Positions 47,745 to 57,770 of a DNA stretch of 64,000 nucleotides are shown piece after piece; the first letter of the stretch is position 1; every line of letters starts with the position of its first letter. The notes beneath the pieces were generated by a model. That model was not told the origin of the DNA. It saw only the letters and a program-made list of their open reading frames with translations, and searched no databases. Source of the stretch: Methylobacter marinus A45 (lineage in GTDB: Bacteria; Pseudomonadota; Gammaproteobacteria; Methylococcales; Methylomonadaceae); the NCBI RefSeq assembly GCF_000383855.1, contig NZ_KB912877.1:2530732-2594731 (forward strand), given 5' to 3'. Made by a program: the position numbers and the translations under genes.

Positions 47745-49124
47745 ATGCTTTCACACGTTTCGCCTAAATCAGAGATTTCTGCCCGACAAAACCTGAAATG
47801 GCTCTTTATCCTCAGAAATCTGATGATCGTCAGTGAGGCGGGGCTGGTTTTCATATCCATTTACGGTCTTAACATCCGCCTGCCGCAGGAGCAGCTGTGG
47901 CTGGTCATATTATCGATAGCCGCTGTCAATCTCTATACCTGGATGCGCTTGCAAACGGAGGACCCGGTCACCGAGCTGGAAATTTTCTCACAGCTGGCCA
48001 TCGACGTTTTCGGGATCGCCTCCTTGCTGTACCTGACCGGCGGCGCTTCCAACCCGATCATCTGGATGTTCCTGCTGCCGCTGATTATTACCGCGATCAT
48101 GCTGCCGCAATCCTATGCCTGGTATATGGTGATTCTGACCACGTCCATGTATACGATATTGATCGGCTACAATATTCCCTTGCCGTCGATAGAGCCTCAC
48201 ATGCCCAACCCGGACCTGATGCCCATGGACATGGCGCGTTATGATTCGCTGCAGAAAATGCATGCCATGAGCGACAAGCATTATTTCAATCTGCATATGT
48301 TCGGTATGTGGTTCGGTTTCGTTTTCAGTGCCGGACTGGTCGCATTCTTTGTCGTTGAACTGGCTAAAACCTTGAGGGACCAGGAGCGGTATCTGGCTGA
48401 GGCGCGTGAAAACGCATTAAGGGACGAACGCGTCGTGTCATTGGGCACCTTGGCCGCCAGCGCGGCCCACGATATGGGTACGCCATTGGGCACGATTGCC
48501 ATCGTCGCTCACGAGTTGGAGCAGGAGTACCCGATTCATCGTTTTCCTGATCTGCACGATAAAGTGTTGATCATGCAGGAACAGATTGACCGCTGCAAGG
48601 CGGCGCTGTCGGTCATGTCGGCATCGGCCGGCGAAATGCGCGCCGAATCGGGACGGGTCATGCCGCTGACCGAATACATAGACAGCGTGCTCAACCAATG
48701 GCGCACGCACAAACCCGGCGTCAAATTAAATTTGTTTATTAACCCCTGTGTTGCCGCGGACGCTAAAATTATAGCGGAGCGCACGCTGACCCACTCAATT
48801 GTCAATATTCTGAACAATGCGGCCGAGGCATCTCCTCCCGAACTGGGCATCGAGTTCCACGCCTCGTGGGATATGAATCTTGCCCATATCAAGATTCGCG
48901 ATTATGGCCCGGGATTGCCGCCGGAACTGGTGGATTTGGCAGGCAAGCAGCCTGTCATCAGCAAAAAACACGGTCTGGGCGTCGGGCTGTTTTTGACTTA
49001 TTCCACGATCAATCGCTTAGGCGGTAAAATTTATTTTTATAATTTAGAATCCGGTGGTGCCTGTGTAGAAATCACGCTGCCCCTTTTAAATACGGAGAAT
49101 AATGATGACCACTCAGGATATTGA
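47745..49124 (+). CDS. regB: RegB/PrrB-type redox sensor histidine kinase
   Basis: The 459-aa kinase has six membrane helices (about 20-205), the quinone-site motif GGASNPI (residues 99-105; GGxxNPF in RegB), the H-box AASAAHDMGTPL with His242, Cys284 at the position of the redox-active cysteine (IDRCKAAL), and N, G1 and G2 boxes (NILNNAAEAS, DYGPGLP, GLGVGLFL). It senses the quinone pool or oxygen state and phosphorylates the RegA-type regulator encoded next to it, with a 20-bp overlap. Confidence 0.93.
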   Translation: MLSHVSPKSEISARQNLKWLFILRNLMIVSEAGLVFISIYGLNIRLPQEQLWLVILSIAAVNLYTWMRLQTEDPVTELEIFSQLAIDVFGIASLLYLTGGASNPIIWMFLLPLIITAIMLPQSYAWYMVILTTSMYTILIGYNIPLPSIEPHMPNPDLMPMDMARYDSLQKMHAMSDKHYFNLHMFGMWFGFVFSAGLVAFFVVELAKTLRDQERYLAEARENALRDERVVSLGTLAASAAHDMGTPLGTIAIVAHELEQEYPIHRFPDLHDKVLIMQEQIDRCKAALSVMSASAGEMRAESGRVMPLTEYIDSVLNQWRTHKPGVKLNLFINPCVAADAKIIAERTLTHSIVNILNNAAEASPPELGIEFHASWDMNLAHIKIRDYGPGLPPELVDLAGKQPVISKKHGLGVGLFLTYSTINRLGGKIYFYNLESGGACVEITLPLLNTENNDDHSGY

Positions 49125-49653
49125 TAAACCGCGTCTGTTGCTTGTTGATGATGATGAGACTTTTTGCAATGTGCTCAAGGGCGCGCTGCAAAAAAGAAAT
49201 TATGAGGTATTGGTGGCCAACGATGTCAAAAGCGGCATCCAGCTCGCCGAGCAAAACCTGCCGGAATATGCCGTGATCGATTTGCGCATAGGCCATGAGT
49301 CCGGCCTGGAACTGGTCAAGAAACTCATTTCTTTGGATGATAACACGCAGATCGTGATGCTGACCGGCTTCGCCAGTATCGTCACCGCCGTTGAAGCGAT
49401 CAAGCTGGGGGCCGTGCATTATTTGACCAAACCGGCCAATGCCGATGAAATTGTCAATGCCTTGCATAAAAACGAAGGCGACTCGTCGGTATCGATCAGC
49501 GAAACCCCTTTATCGGTCAAGCGCCTGGAGTGGGAACACCTGCAGAAAGTCCTGATGCAGCATGACGGCAATATATCGGCTGCCGCCAGAGCTTTGCACA
49601 TGCACAGGCGTACATTGCAACGGAAACTGGACAAGCGGCCGGTGCGGGAATAG
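49105..49653 (+). CDS. regA: RegA/PrrA-type response regulator
   Basis: The 182-aa protein has a receiver domain (about 8-120, phospho-acceptor Asp59 in AVIDLRIGHESG) and a short C-terminal Fis-type HTH (ISAAARALHMHRRTLQRKL). An ATG one codon earlier is equally possible. It overlaps regB, which supports their pairing. RegA homologs control respiration, carbon and nitrogen metabolism according to redox state; targets here are unknown. Confidence 0.94.
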   Translation: MTTQDIDKPRLLLVDDDETFCNVLKGALQKRNYEVLVANDVKSGIQLAEQNLPEYAVIDLRIGHESGLELVKKLISLDDNTQIVMLTGFASIVTAVEAIKLGAVHYLTKPANADEIVNALHKNEGDSSVSISETPLSVKRLEWEHLQKVLMQHDGNISAAARALHMHRRTLQRKLDKRPVRE

Positions 49654-49655
49654 CC

Positions 49656-50453
49656 CTATTTTTTCAGCGCCGCTTTCGCCTCGTTCCAGAAGGCATCCAG
49701 TTCGGCCAGTTCGCAGTCTCTGAGATCGCGGCCCGAAGCCTGAACCTGTTGCTCGATATATTGAAAGCGCCGGGAAAACTTTTTCGTGCTCTCCTTGAGC
49801 GCGATTTCGGGGTTGACCTTTAAATGCCGGGCCAGATTCACGGCCACCAGCAGCAAGTCGCCGACTTCTTCCTGAACATGTGCCTGATCGCCTGATTGCC
49901 AGGCTTCCCTGACCTCATCCAGCTCTTCCATAACCTTGTCGAAAACCGGGCCTGCCTCGGGCCAGTCGAAGCCGTGGCTGGCGGCGCGGTTCTGAATTTT
50001 CTCGCACTGCACCAGGGCCGGCAGATTGACCGCTACGCCCGATAGCGCGCTGTCCTGTTTCTCGGCCTTGTTTTTTTGCTGTCTTTCCAGAGCTTTCGCC
50101 TGTTCCCAGGCCTGTTTGCGCTCTTCGTCGCTGGTAAAAACCGCATCCGAAAACACATGCGGATGCCGGCGCACCAGTTTCTCGCAAATGGCCGCCGCAA
50201 CCTGCTCGAAATCGAACAGGCCGCGCTCCTCGGCGATGCGGGAATGGAACACCACCTGCAACAGCAGGTCGCCCAGTTCCGAGCGCAGGTCATCCAGATC
50301 GTCGCGCTCTATCGCATCGGCGACTTCATAGGCTTCCTCGATCGTATAAGGGATCAGGCTGTAAAAGTCCTGTTTGATATCCCACTCGCAGCCCTGTTCG
50401 GGATGGCGCAGGCGGGACATGATGGCCAACAGGTTTTGTGTATTTTTCAGCAT
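49656..50453 (-). CDS. mazG: Nucleoside triphosphate pyrophosphohydrolase MazG
   Basis: The 265-aa protein contains two MazG repeats. The first has CEWDIKQDFYSLIPYTIEEAYEVADAIE and the second DELDEVREAWQSGDQAHVQEEVGDLL, both with the Glu-rich metal-binding EExxE/D pattern. It hydrolyses (d)NTPs to NMP and PPi, cleaning aberrant nucleotides. The length matches E. coli MazG. It ends 2 bp from the convergent regA stop and lies 9 bp after the PfkB gene. Confidence 0.96.
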   Translation of the reverse strand: MLKNTQNLLAIMSRLRHPEQGCEWDIKQDFYSLIPYTIEEAYEVADAIERDDLDDLRSELGDLLLQVVFHSRIAEERGLFDFEQVAAAICEKLVRRHPHVFSDAVFTSDEERKQAWEQAKALERQQKNKAEKQDSALSGVAVNLPALVQCEKIQNRAASHGFDWPEAGPVFDKVMEELDEVREAWQSGDQAHVQEEVGDLLLVAVNLARHLKVNPEIALKESTKKFSRRFQYIEQQVQASGRDLRDCELAELDAFWNEAKAALKK

Positions 50454-50462
50454 GAGGCGTTA

Positions 50463-51395
50463 TTACAGTGAGGAGCCGAAATTTTCGCGATACCTTTCCC
50501 TGAATGCCTCCATGTCAAAGCCATGGTTCTGGGTGCCATGATGCTCGATTTTAATCGCGCCCATCAACGAGGCGACCCTGCCTGTTGTCTCCCAGTCCAT
50601 CTCGTTCATCAAGCCATACAGCAGTCCGGCTCGATAGGCATCGCCACAGCCGGTAGGATCGAGCAGGGCTTTGGGTTTAGCGGCGGGAATATTAATGCAT
50701 TCGCCGCGCGTGTAAATTTTGGAGCCGTTGCCGCCCAGTGTAATGACCAGGGCTTCGACACGCTCGGCTATTTGCTCCAGCGACAGGCCGGTACGCTGTT
50801 GCATCAGTTCCGATTCATAATCATTCAGGGTCACCCAGGTCGCCAGATCCAGAAACTTGGTCAGTTCCTCGCCATTAAACATCGGCATGCCCTGGCCCGG
50901 GTCGAAAATGAACGGGATGTCCAGTTCGGCGAACTGTTCGGCGTGCAACTGCATGCCTTCCTTGCCATCCGGCGCCACGATGCCGATGCAGATATCGCGG
51001 TCCACGGGTACGGAATTCAAATGCGAGAAGTTCATCGCGCCCGGGTGGAAGGCGGTGATCTGATTATCTTCCTCGTCGGTCGTGATATAGGCCTGGCCGG
51101 TATAATGACCGTCCAGGATTTGGATGAATTCGCTGGACAGGCCGTTCTGGCACATCCATTGGGCATAGGGTTCGAAATCATGACCGACCGTCGCCATCGG
51201 CAAGGACTCCTCGCCCAGCAGTTTCAGGTTGTAGGCAATGTTGCCGGCACAGCCGCCGTATTCACGGCGCATCACGGGAACCAGAAACGATACATTCAGA
51301 ATATGGACTTTTTCCGGCAGAATATGATTTTTGAATTTATCATGAAAAACCATGATCGTGTCGTAAGCCATTGATCCGCATATCAGTGCGCTCAT
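50463..51395 (-). CDS. PfkB-family carbohydrate/adenosine kinase
   Basis: The 310-aa ribokinase-superfamily protein has the N-terminal glycine motif REYGGCAGNIAYNLKLLG and the C-terminal catalytic motif DPTGCGDAYRAGLLYGLM with the base Asp. Members that begin SALICGSMAYDTI are often annotated as adenosine or sugar kinases, but the substrate cannot be fixed from sequence. It is 9 bp upstream of mazG and 10 bp downstream of dgkA. Confidence 0.9.
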   Translation of the reverse strand: MSALICGSMAYDTIMVFHDKFKNHILPEKVHILNVSFLVPVMRREYGGCAGNIAYNLKLLGEESLPMATVGHDFEPYAQWMCQNGLSSEFIQILDGHYTGQAYITTDEEDNQITAFHPGAMNFSHLNSVPVDRDICIGIVAPDGKEGMQLHAEQFAELDIPFIFDPGQGMPMFNGEELTKFLDLATWVTLNDYESELMQQRTGLSLEQIAERVEALVITLGGNGSKIYTRGECINIPAAKPKALLDPTGCGDAYRAGLLYGLMNEMDWETTGRVASLMGAIKIEHHGTQNHGFDMEAFRERYRENFGSSL

Positions 51396-51405
51396 TGTGT
51401 TCCTC

Positions 51406-51765
51406 TTATATTAAAATTAAAGTCCAGGTAATCGCCGCCCAGGTCAGCGACAGCATAACCGCAGCGGAACCAATATCCTTGGCCCGGCCGGATAATTCGT
51501 GATGTTCGAGACCGACCCGGTCGACGACGGCCTCTACCGCTGAATTCAATAACTCGACCAGCATCACCAGCACGATGCTGCCGATCAGCAGCAGTTTTTC
51601 GATAGCGGTTTCTCCCAGCCAGATCGCCAGCGGCGTGGTGATGACAAACAGGAGCACTTCCTGCCTGAAAGCCTCTTCATGTATCCAGGTCGCTTTAAAG
51701 CCGGCAACAGAAAAGACGCATGCATTCATAAGCCGCTTAAGGCCTTTTGCATTTTGATTCGCCAT
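51406..51765 (-). CDS. dgkA: Diacylglycerol kinase DgkA
   Basis: The 119-aa protein has three membrane helices and the family motifs EEAFRQEVLLF and VELLNSAVEAVVDRVGLEHHELSGRAKDIGSAAV, which form the interfacial active site. It phosphorylates diacylglycerol to phosphatidate, recycling lipid left from envelope synthesis. I chose the ATG at 51763-51765; a TTG opens ten codons earlier and neither has a strong SD. E. coli DgkA is 122 aa. Confidence 0.94.
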   Translation of the reverse strand: MANQNAKGLKRLMNACVFSVAGFKATWIHEEAFRQEVLLFVITTPLAIWLGETAIEKLLLIGSIVLVMLVELLNSAVEAVVDRVGLEHHELSGRAKDIGSAAVMLSLTWAAITWTLILI

Positions 51766-51957
51766 TGTTTTACGTTCAGTGATCAAAACCGTCAATGATA
51801 CACAATCTGCGGGACAGTTGGGTTACAAACAGCGTAATAAATCGGTCAAACTCTGGACAATTTAAAAAAACTTTTTTGAAGTCAATCGCTTGTGATTATT
51901 GTGAAGGCATTATTCCCAGACTTATCCACAGATTTTGTGCATAACTCTCAAGCGGGA

Positions 51958-52341
51958 TTACTGTTCAATCAGCTGACCGTAAGCTTCGGCATCCATTAAT
52001 GAATCCAGGTCGGACAAATCGTCCGCTTTAACGCAAAAAATCCAGGCTTGATAAGCGTTATCATTAACCTGCTCGGGTTCGTCGGTCAGGGCGGTATTGA
52101 CGGCGACAATCTCGCCAGCCACCGGGCTGAACAAGTCCGATGCGGTTTTAACCGACTCAACGACCGCGCATTGTTCCCCGGCGGCTACCTTGCGCCCCGG
52201 TTCCGGCAGTTCGATATAAACCAGATCGCCCAATTCCTGCTGGGCAAAATCCGTTATGCCGACGCGCACTGTATTGTCGTCTTCCAGCAGTGCCCACTCG
52301 TGGGTTTTGGCATATTTCAGGTTTTCCGGCAAATCACTCAT
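51958..52341 (-). CDS. gcvH: Glycine cleavage system H protein
   Basis: The 127-aa lipoyl carrier protein has the lipoylation site Lys65 in [11 protein letters not shown] and the family motif [16 protein letters not shown]. It shuttles the aminomethyl group between the P, T and L proteins; their genes are not nearby. It stands alone, divergent from the efflux adaptor. Confidence 0.97.
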   Translation of the reverse strand: MSDLPENLKYAKTHEWALLEDDNTVRVGITDFAQQELGDLVYIELPEPGRKVAAGEQCAVVESVKTASDLFSPVAGEIVAVNTALTDEPEQVNDNAYQAWIFCVKADDLSDLDSLMDAEAYGQLIEQ

Positions 52342-52487
52342 ATTTCATCTCTCAAAAATAGTGTTTACGTAACTTACATGATTGATTTCAAGGATAACGC
52401 GCTATTTTTTAAAAACAACAAAAAAATTCATTTAACCGATCGGCAGGTCTTATAATTCAGCCCTTATCTATAAGGCCAGCCAACCCC

Positions 52488-53499
52488 ATGCTTTTTTTCG
52501 CCAAAATCACTGCTTTTTTGATAGCCTGTTTTTTTTTCCGCCGCTATTTTTCCTGTTTCCGCCGAGCATGGCGATACGCAGGAACAGACAGAAACCGGGC
52601 GTCAGGCAGTGGTTCTGGACGATGAAGCCCGTATATTGGCAGACCTGCAAATTCAGCGGCTGGTTGCCTCGAATTATCAGCCCGAGTTTACCGCCTACGG
52701 GAAGGCGGTTGCTATTCAGCCGCTGCTTGCACTGCGCAGCCAGTATCGGACCGCGTTGGCCGAACACAAAAGCGCGGCGGCCAGGTTCAATCTGGCCGAG
52801 CAAGGCATCAAGCGGCAGCAGGATTTATACCATCATGACATCGCCTCAAAACGCAGCCTGCAGAATCAGCAATCGCAATGGCAAACCGACAAGGCCCAAC
52901 TGGATGCCGCGCGGTTTCGCATCAAGGCCATTTATGACGAAGCCCTGCTGAGCTGGGGCGGGGCATTGACCGATTGGGCCTTGTCGCCGGACTCGGACAA
53001 ACTGGCGCCTTTTTTATCGGGACGGCAAATTCTTCTGCAGGTCACGCTGCCCGCCAACAGCTATCTGGCTGATGACGTGAAGGAAATTTACATTGAGCCT
53101 GCGGGCGTGCGCGGCAGGGCCCGTAAAGCCACGCGCATATCGGCCGCGCCGCAAAGCGATGGCGTGGTTCAAGGGGAAAGTTATTTCTTTCAAGCCGACG
53201 GCGACCGGATCAGGCCCGGCATGCGCGTTGCGGCATGGATAGCCCGACAGGCTGAAGACAGGGTCGGCGTAATGATTCCCAAGTCGGCGTTGATCTGGCA
53301 TCTGGGCCAGGCGTTTGTTTATATCAAGACCGGCAATGACCGGTTCAGCCGCCGGCCTGTCACGCATTTCTCGGCCGCTGCCGACGGTTATTTTGTCAGC
53401 GCGGGTATCGACCCCGGCGAGGAACTGGTGACCATTGGCGCGCAAATGCTGTTGTCGGAAGAAATGCGCGGGCAGATCCCCGATGAGGATGATGATTAA
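52488..53499 (+). CDS. RND efflux periplasmic adaptor, frame broken at a T9 tract
   Basis: The adaptor body is open from about 52540 to 53499: an alpha-hairpin coiled-coil segment (QYRTALAEHKSAAARFNLAE), a barrel region and the end EEMRGQIPDEDDD, typical of CusB/HlyD-type membrane-fusion proteins. Its signal peptide begins at ATG 52488-52490 in another frame. Nine Ts at 52529-52537 separate the frames; with eight Ts the peptide would read MLFFAKITAFLIACFF then SAAIFPVSA/EHGD, a good export signal. As written only a GTG at 52609 without a SD starts in frame, giving an unexported product. Slippage, phase variation, a sequence error or decay are all possible. It lies 112 bp upstream of the pump gene. 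Confidence 0.75.
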
Positions 53500-53611
53500 C
53501 CCGTCATCGCCCATCGTTTAATGCCGCCGCCCGGCTGAAGCACAGCCATCCAGGAAGCCTTACAGTCCATGCGACTGAAAATCGTGATTAATCGGGAATA
53601 TTAACAAAACC

Positions 53612-56600
53612 ATGCTGGCTGCTCTCATCCGTTTTTCCATCCGTTGCCACGGCATTGTCATCGCCCTGGCGGTACTGATCCTGGTCTATGGCGTTTATCG
53701 CTTTTCCACGGCCGGGCTCGATATTTTTCCGGCTTTTTCGCCCAAACAGGTCGTGATTCAAACCGAGTCGCCGGGGCTGTCTTCCGAGCAGGTCGAAGTG
53801 CTGGTGACGCAGCCGATTGAAATGGCGATCAGCGGCCTGATCGGCATGGAATCGGTGCGTTCCGAATCGATTCTGGGCCTGTCGATCGTGACCGCGACCT
53901 TCAGCGAGGACAGCGATATCTATCGCAGCCGGCAGTTGGTCAGCGAGCGGCTGGCGAGCCTGCCGGGACGGCTGCCGCAGGGTATGGGCACGCCCGTGGC
54001 GATACCGCTTTCCTCGTCGTCCGCGACGGTTTTGACGATCGGCTTGAGCTCCGACAGCAAGGATTTGATGGCCTTGCGCAGCCTGGTCGACTGGACGCTG
54101 GTGCCGCGCCTGATGTCCGTGCCCGGCGTTGCCGATGTCAATGTGTTCGGCGGCGAAGTCGCGCAGTTGCAGATTCAGGTCGATCCCGTGCAGCTGCATC
54201 GCTTTAACCTGGCGCTGGACGACATCATTCAGGCCGCCTCGCAAGCAGGCACTATTCAGGGCGGCGGTTTTATCGAAAACGACAACCAGCGTTTCACGCT
54301 GCAGGTGACCGGGCAACCCGCGACGCCCGAACAATTCGCCAAAATCCTCGTCAGGCGCGATCAGGGCCGCAACATAACCCTGGGCGAAGTGGCAACGATT
54401 GCCTATGCGCCCGAGCCGGCTATCGGCGGCGCGCAAATCATGGGCAAAACCGGTATTGTCATGATGGTCATCGGCCAATACGACGCCAATACCTTGTCCG
54501 TCTCCAGGCGGGTGGAGCAGGTGCTGGATGAATTCGAGCCTATCTTCAGCAAGCAGGCGATTGTGTTCCATTCGCATCTGTTCCGGCCGGCCGATTATAT
54601 TGAAGCATCGGTGGCCAATTTGTCGATCCATCTGCTGATCGGCGGCCTGTTCGTGATCATTATTCTGTATCTGTTTCTGTTCGATTTCCGCACGGCCTTT
54701 ATTTCCGCGCTGGCCATTCCCTTGTCGCTGATCAGCGCCGTCATTGTCCTGCTGGAAGCCGGAGTCAATCTCAATATCATGGTGCTCGGCGGCTTGGCAA
54801 TCGCGCTGGGCGAGGTCGTCGATGACGCCATTATCGATACCGAGAACATTTTCCGGCGCCTGCGCGAAAACCGCTTGTCGGATCGACCGCTGCCCGTCGC
54901 CGATGTCGTTTACAGGGCTTCGCTGGAGGTGCGCGGCTCGGTCGTTTACGCGAGCTTTATCGTCGCGCTTGTGTTTGTGCCGCTATTGACCCTGAACGGC
55001 GTGGCAGGGCGCTTGTTTGCGCCGTTGGGCTACTCCTACATCCTGGCTATCCTGATGTCGCTGCTGGTGGCGCTGACCTTGACGCCGGCCCTGTGCTACG
55101 TACTGCTGGGTAGCCATGCCGCGCACGACGAGCCGCCGCTGATCAAGCGTCTCAAGCCGCTCTATGAGCGTTTGCTGGGTTTCGTGATCAGGCGATTTAA
55201 AGTGGTAATGACCGGCAGCGTGATCGTGTGTCTGGCCGGTTTGCTGGCTTTTTTCAGCCTCGACAGCAAGTTCCTGCCCGAGTTGCGCGAGGGCCATTAC
55301 ATAGTTCATACGGCCAGCATGCCCGGCACGTCCTTGCAGGAATCGTTAAGAATCGGCCGTCGGCTGACCGAACTGTTTCTGAAGATCGAAGGCGTCGAAT
55401 CGGTATCGCAATGGGCCGGGCGGGCAGAGCGAGGCGCCGATACATACGGCAGCCATTACAGCGAGTACGAGGTCCGCCTCAAGCCCATGTCGGGATCGGA
55501 GCAGCAGCGGATATTGGACAGACTCAGGGAAATCCTGAGTGATTTTCCGGGCATTTTATTCGAAGCCAATACCTTTCTGACGGAGCGGGTCGACGAGACC
55601 ATTTCCGGTTATACCTCGCCGGTCGTCGTCAATATTTACGGCAATGATCTGGCGGTGCTAGACGACAAGGCCCAGGCGCTCGCCGAAATCATGCGCGGCA
55701 TTCCCGGCGCCGCCGACGTGCAGCTGCGCTCGCCGCCCGGCACGCCGCTGGTGCGGATCGATCTGGATCTGGATCAGCTGGGTTTCTGGGGTATCGCGCC
55801 GTCGCAGGTTATCAATACTCTGCAGGCCGCCTACGAGACGCATGTCGTCGGCAAGCAGGCTCAGGGCAATAAAATCTTCAATATCGCCGTAGCCCTGGCG
55901 CCGGAGCTGAGAAAACAGCCCGAATCGATTGCCCGGTTGCCGATCAGGACTCAGGACGGCAGCCTGATCATGCTGTCTCAGGTCGCGGAGATCAGGCACG
56001 CGGCCAGCCGCTACAATATTCTGCATCAGGGCGCGCAACGCCGGCAGACCGTGACCTGTCATGTCATCGATCGGGATCTCGATGATTTCATGCGCGAGCT
56101 CAAGGCGCGCGTGCAGGAAGAGATTCCGTTCCCGGCCGATGTTTATCCCGAATTCACGGGCGCGGCGGCCGAGCAGGCCCAGGCCCGTTACGAGCTGATT
56201 CTGCATGCCTTGCTGGCCGGTGCCGGCGTGCTGATCTTTATCTATGTTGCCATAGGCAGCGCTCGCCACGTCCTGCTGACGCTGGTCAATCTGCCGTTTG
56301 CCCTGGTCGGCGGCGTTGCCGCGGTCGTGTTGACCGGGGCGGCGCTGTCGGTGGGCTCGGTCGTCGGTTTCATCACCTTGTTCGGCATTACCGTGCGCAA
56401 CAGCATCATGCTGCTGTCGCACTACCGCTATCTGATCGAAGTCGAGGGCAAAGGCTGGAATTTGGAAACAGCCATACAGGGCGCTCAGGAACGGTTGCCG
56501 GCCATTTTGATGACGGCGATGGTGACCGGGCTGGCCATGTTTCCGATCGCTTTCGACAGCGACAATCCGGGGCGCGAGATCATGGGGCCGATGGCGGCGA

Positions 56601-56689
56601 TTATCATTGGCGGGCTGGCGTCTTCTACGCTGTTGAATTTATTGTTATTGCCGGGTGTATTGTTACGTTATGGAAAATTTAAAACATAA
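53612..56689 (+). CDS. RND efflux pump inner-membrane subunit (CusA/CzcA-like)
   Basis: The 1025-aa protein has the RND layout of 12 membrane helices and two large periplasmic loops. It starts IRFSIRCHGIVIALAVLILV, and helix 4 carries GEVVDDAIIDTENIFRRLRE, the charged motif typical of heavy-metal (HME) type pumps. The periplasmic part includes QVEVLVTQPIEMAISGLIGM. The substrate may be a metal or an organic compound; the exact ligand residues could not be checked by alignment. No outer-membrane factor gene is next to it. Confidence 0.92.
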   Translation: MLAALIRFSIRCHGIVIALAVLILVYGVYRFSTAGLDIFPAFSPKQVVIQTESPGLSSEQVEVLVTQPIEMAISGLIGMESVRSESILGLSIVTATFSEDSDIYRSRQLVSERLASLPGRLPQGMGTPVAIPLSSSSATVLTIGLSSDSKDLMALRSLVDWTLVPRLMSVPGVADVNVFGGEVAQLQIQVDPVQLHRFNLALDDIIQAASQAGTIQGGGFIENDNQRFTLQVTGQPATPEQFAKILVRRDQGRNITLGEVATIAYAPEPAIGGAQIMGKTGIVMMVIGQYDANTLSVSRRVEQVLDEFEPIFSKQAIVFHSHLFRPADYIEASVANLSIHLLIGGLFVIIILYLFLFDFRTAFISALAIPLSLISAVIVLLEAGVNLNIMVLGGLAIALGEVVDDAIIDTENIFRRLRENRLSDRPLPVADVVYRASLEVRGSVVYASFIVALVFVPLLTLNGVAGRLFAPLGYSYILAILMSLLVALTLTPALCYVLLGSHAAHDEPPLIKRLKPLYERLLGFVIRRFKVVMTGSVIVCLAGLLAFFSLDSKFLPELREGHYIVHTASMPGTSLQESLRIGRRLTELFLKIEGVESVSQWAGRAERGADTYGSHYSEYEVRLKPMSGSEQQRILDRLREILSDFPGILFEANTFLTERVDETISGYTSPVVVNIYGNDLAVLDDKAQALAEIMRGIPGAADVQLRSPPGTPLVRIDLDLDQLGFWGIAPSQVINTLQAAYETHVVGKQAQGNKIFNIAVALAPELRKQPESIARLPIRTQDGSLIMLSQVAEIRHAASRYNILHQGAQRRQTVTCHVIDRDLDDFMRELKARVQEEIPFPADVYPEFTGAAAEQAQARYELILHALLAGAGVLIFIYVAIGSARHVLLTLVNLPFALVGGVAAVVLTGAALSVGSVVGFITLFGITVRNSIMLLSHYRYLIEVEGKGWNLETAIQGAQERLPAILMTAMVTGLAMFPIAFDSDNPGREIMGPMAAIIIGGLASSTLLNLLLLPGVLLRYGKFKT

Positions 56690-57365
56690 ACTGAAAATTA
56701 TAGAGCAGGATTCGGAAGCCATTATTCTGCTGCACGGCCTGGCCAGAAGCCGCTTCAGCATGAATAAAGCCGGTAAGCTGCTGGCGGCATACGGCTATAA
56801 AATCATCAATGTGCATTATCCTTCGCGTAAAAGGGCGATTGAGTCGTTAGCGTTAGAGTATATCGCGCAGGCGCTGGCAGAGTGCGACTCAGAGCAGATT
56901 GAAAAAATTCATTTCCTGACCCATTCCATGGGCGGGATTCTGATTCGCTATTACTTGTCGGCAAAACCCATCGCTAAACTGGGGCATGTGGTTATGCTGG
57001 CTCCGCCCAGCCAGGGCAGTGAAATTGTCGACAGACTGGCAGGCTGGCCATTGTTTTATCTGTTAAACGGTCCGGCAGGGTTACAGTTGGGTACGGATAA
57101 AGATAGTCTGCCCAATGCCTTGGGGCCTGTGAATTTTCCGGTAGGGGTGATCGCCGGTGATAGAAGCGTCAATCCTTTGCTCTCTTTGCTCATTCCTGGT
57201 GTTAACGACGGCAAGGTGTCGGTAAACCGGGCGCGGGTGGCGGGCATGCAGGATTTTATCGTTGTGCCTTACTCACATCCCTTTATTATGCAGCGGGAGC
57301 CTGCCGTAGAACAGGCGCTGTATTTTATTCAGCAGGGCTGTTTTGCCAATGGCTTGAGACGTTGA
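56670..57365 (+). CDS. Alpha/beta-hydrolase, putative lipase/esterase
   Basis: The 231-aa alpha/beta-hydrolase has the oxyanion motif ILLHGLARSRFSM, the nucleophile elbow FLTHSMGGILIRYYL, a likely Asp in VGVIAGDRSVNP and the catalytic His in VVPYSHPFIM. There is no signal peptide, so it should be cytoplasmic. I chose the ATG at 56670-56672, which overlaps the pump gene by 20 bp; a frame opens five codons earlier. The substrate is unknown. Confidence 0.88.
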   Translation: MENLKHKLKIIEQDSEAIILLHGLARSRFSMNKAGKLLAAYGYKIINVHYPSRKRAIESLALEYIAQALAECDSEQIEKIHFLTHSMGGILIRYYLSAKPIAKLGHVVMLAPPSQGSEIVDRLAGWPLFYLLNGPAGLQLGTDKDSLPNALGPVNFPVGVIAGDRSVNPLLSLLIPGVNDGKVSVNRARVAGMQDFIVVPYSHPFIMQREPAVEQALYFIQQGCFANGLRR

Positions 57366-57422
57366 CGTTGTTGAAAGGGCGGTGAGAGCGGCTGTCTGCT
57401 AGCCACTCCATGAGCCTGGCTG

Positions 57423-57746
57423 TTAAACGGAAAAACTCTCGCCGCAGCCGCAGGTGGCTTTGACATTGGGATTGTTGAACTGGAACGCCGCATTGATGCC
57501 TTCGCGGCGGTAATCGACTTCGATGCCGTCAACCACCGGCAGATCGGCTTCCTGAACGATGATTTTGACACCGAAGTGTTCAAACACGGCTTCGTTCTCG
57601 GCCAGTTCATCGGCATAATCGAGCGCATAAGCATAACCGGAGCAGCCGGATTTTTTGATGCCGAGCTTTAAGCCGATGCCTTTGCCGCGCTTTTCCAGTT
57701 GTTTCTTGATTTGATTCGCAGCGCTTTCCGTTAATGAAACAGACAT
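57423..57746 (-). CDS. iscA: Iron-sulfur assembly protein IscA
   Basis: The 107-aa A-type carrier has the three conserved cysteines Cys35 (KKSGCSGYAY), Cys99 and Cys101 (CGCGESFSV). It delivers Fe-S clusters or iron to apoproteins. It resembles IscA more than ErpA by its start and end. It follows iscS by 24 bp. No iscU lies between them. Confidence 0.92.
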   Translation of the reverse strand: MSVSLTESAANQIKKQLEKRGKGIGLKLGIKKSGCSGYAYALDYADELAENEAVFEHFGVKIIVQEADLPVVDGIEVDYRREGINAAFQFNNPNVKATCGCGESFSV

Positions 57747-57770
57747 AATAACCTCTTGGTACTTGATCCT

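Noticed and set aside
53588-54631. 347-codon frame antisense to the RND pump
   Set aside because: High-GC antisense of a well-supported pump gene; His/Gln/Arg-rich composition is typical of shadows.
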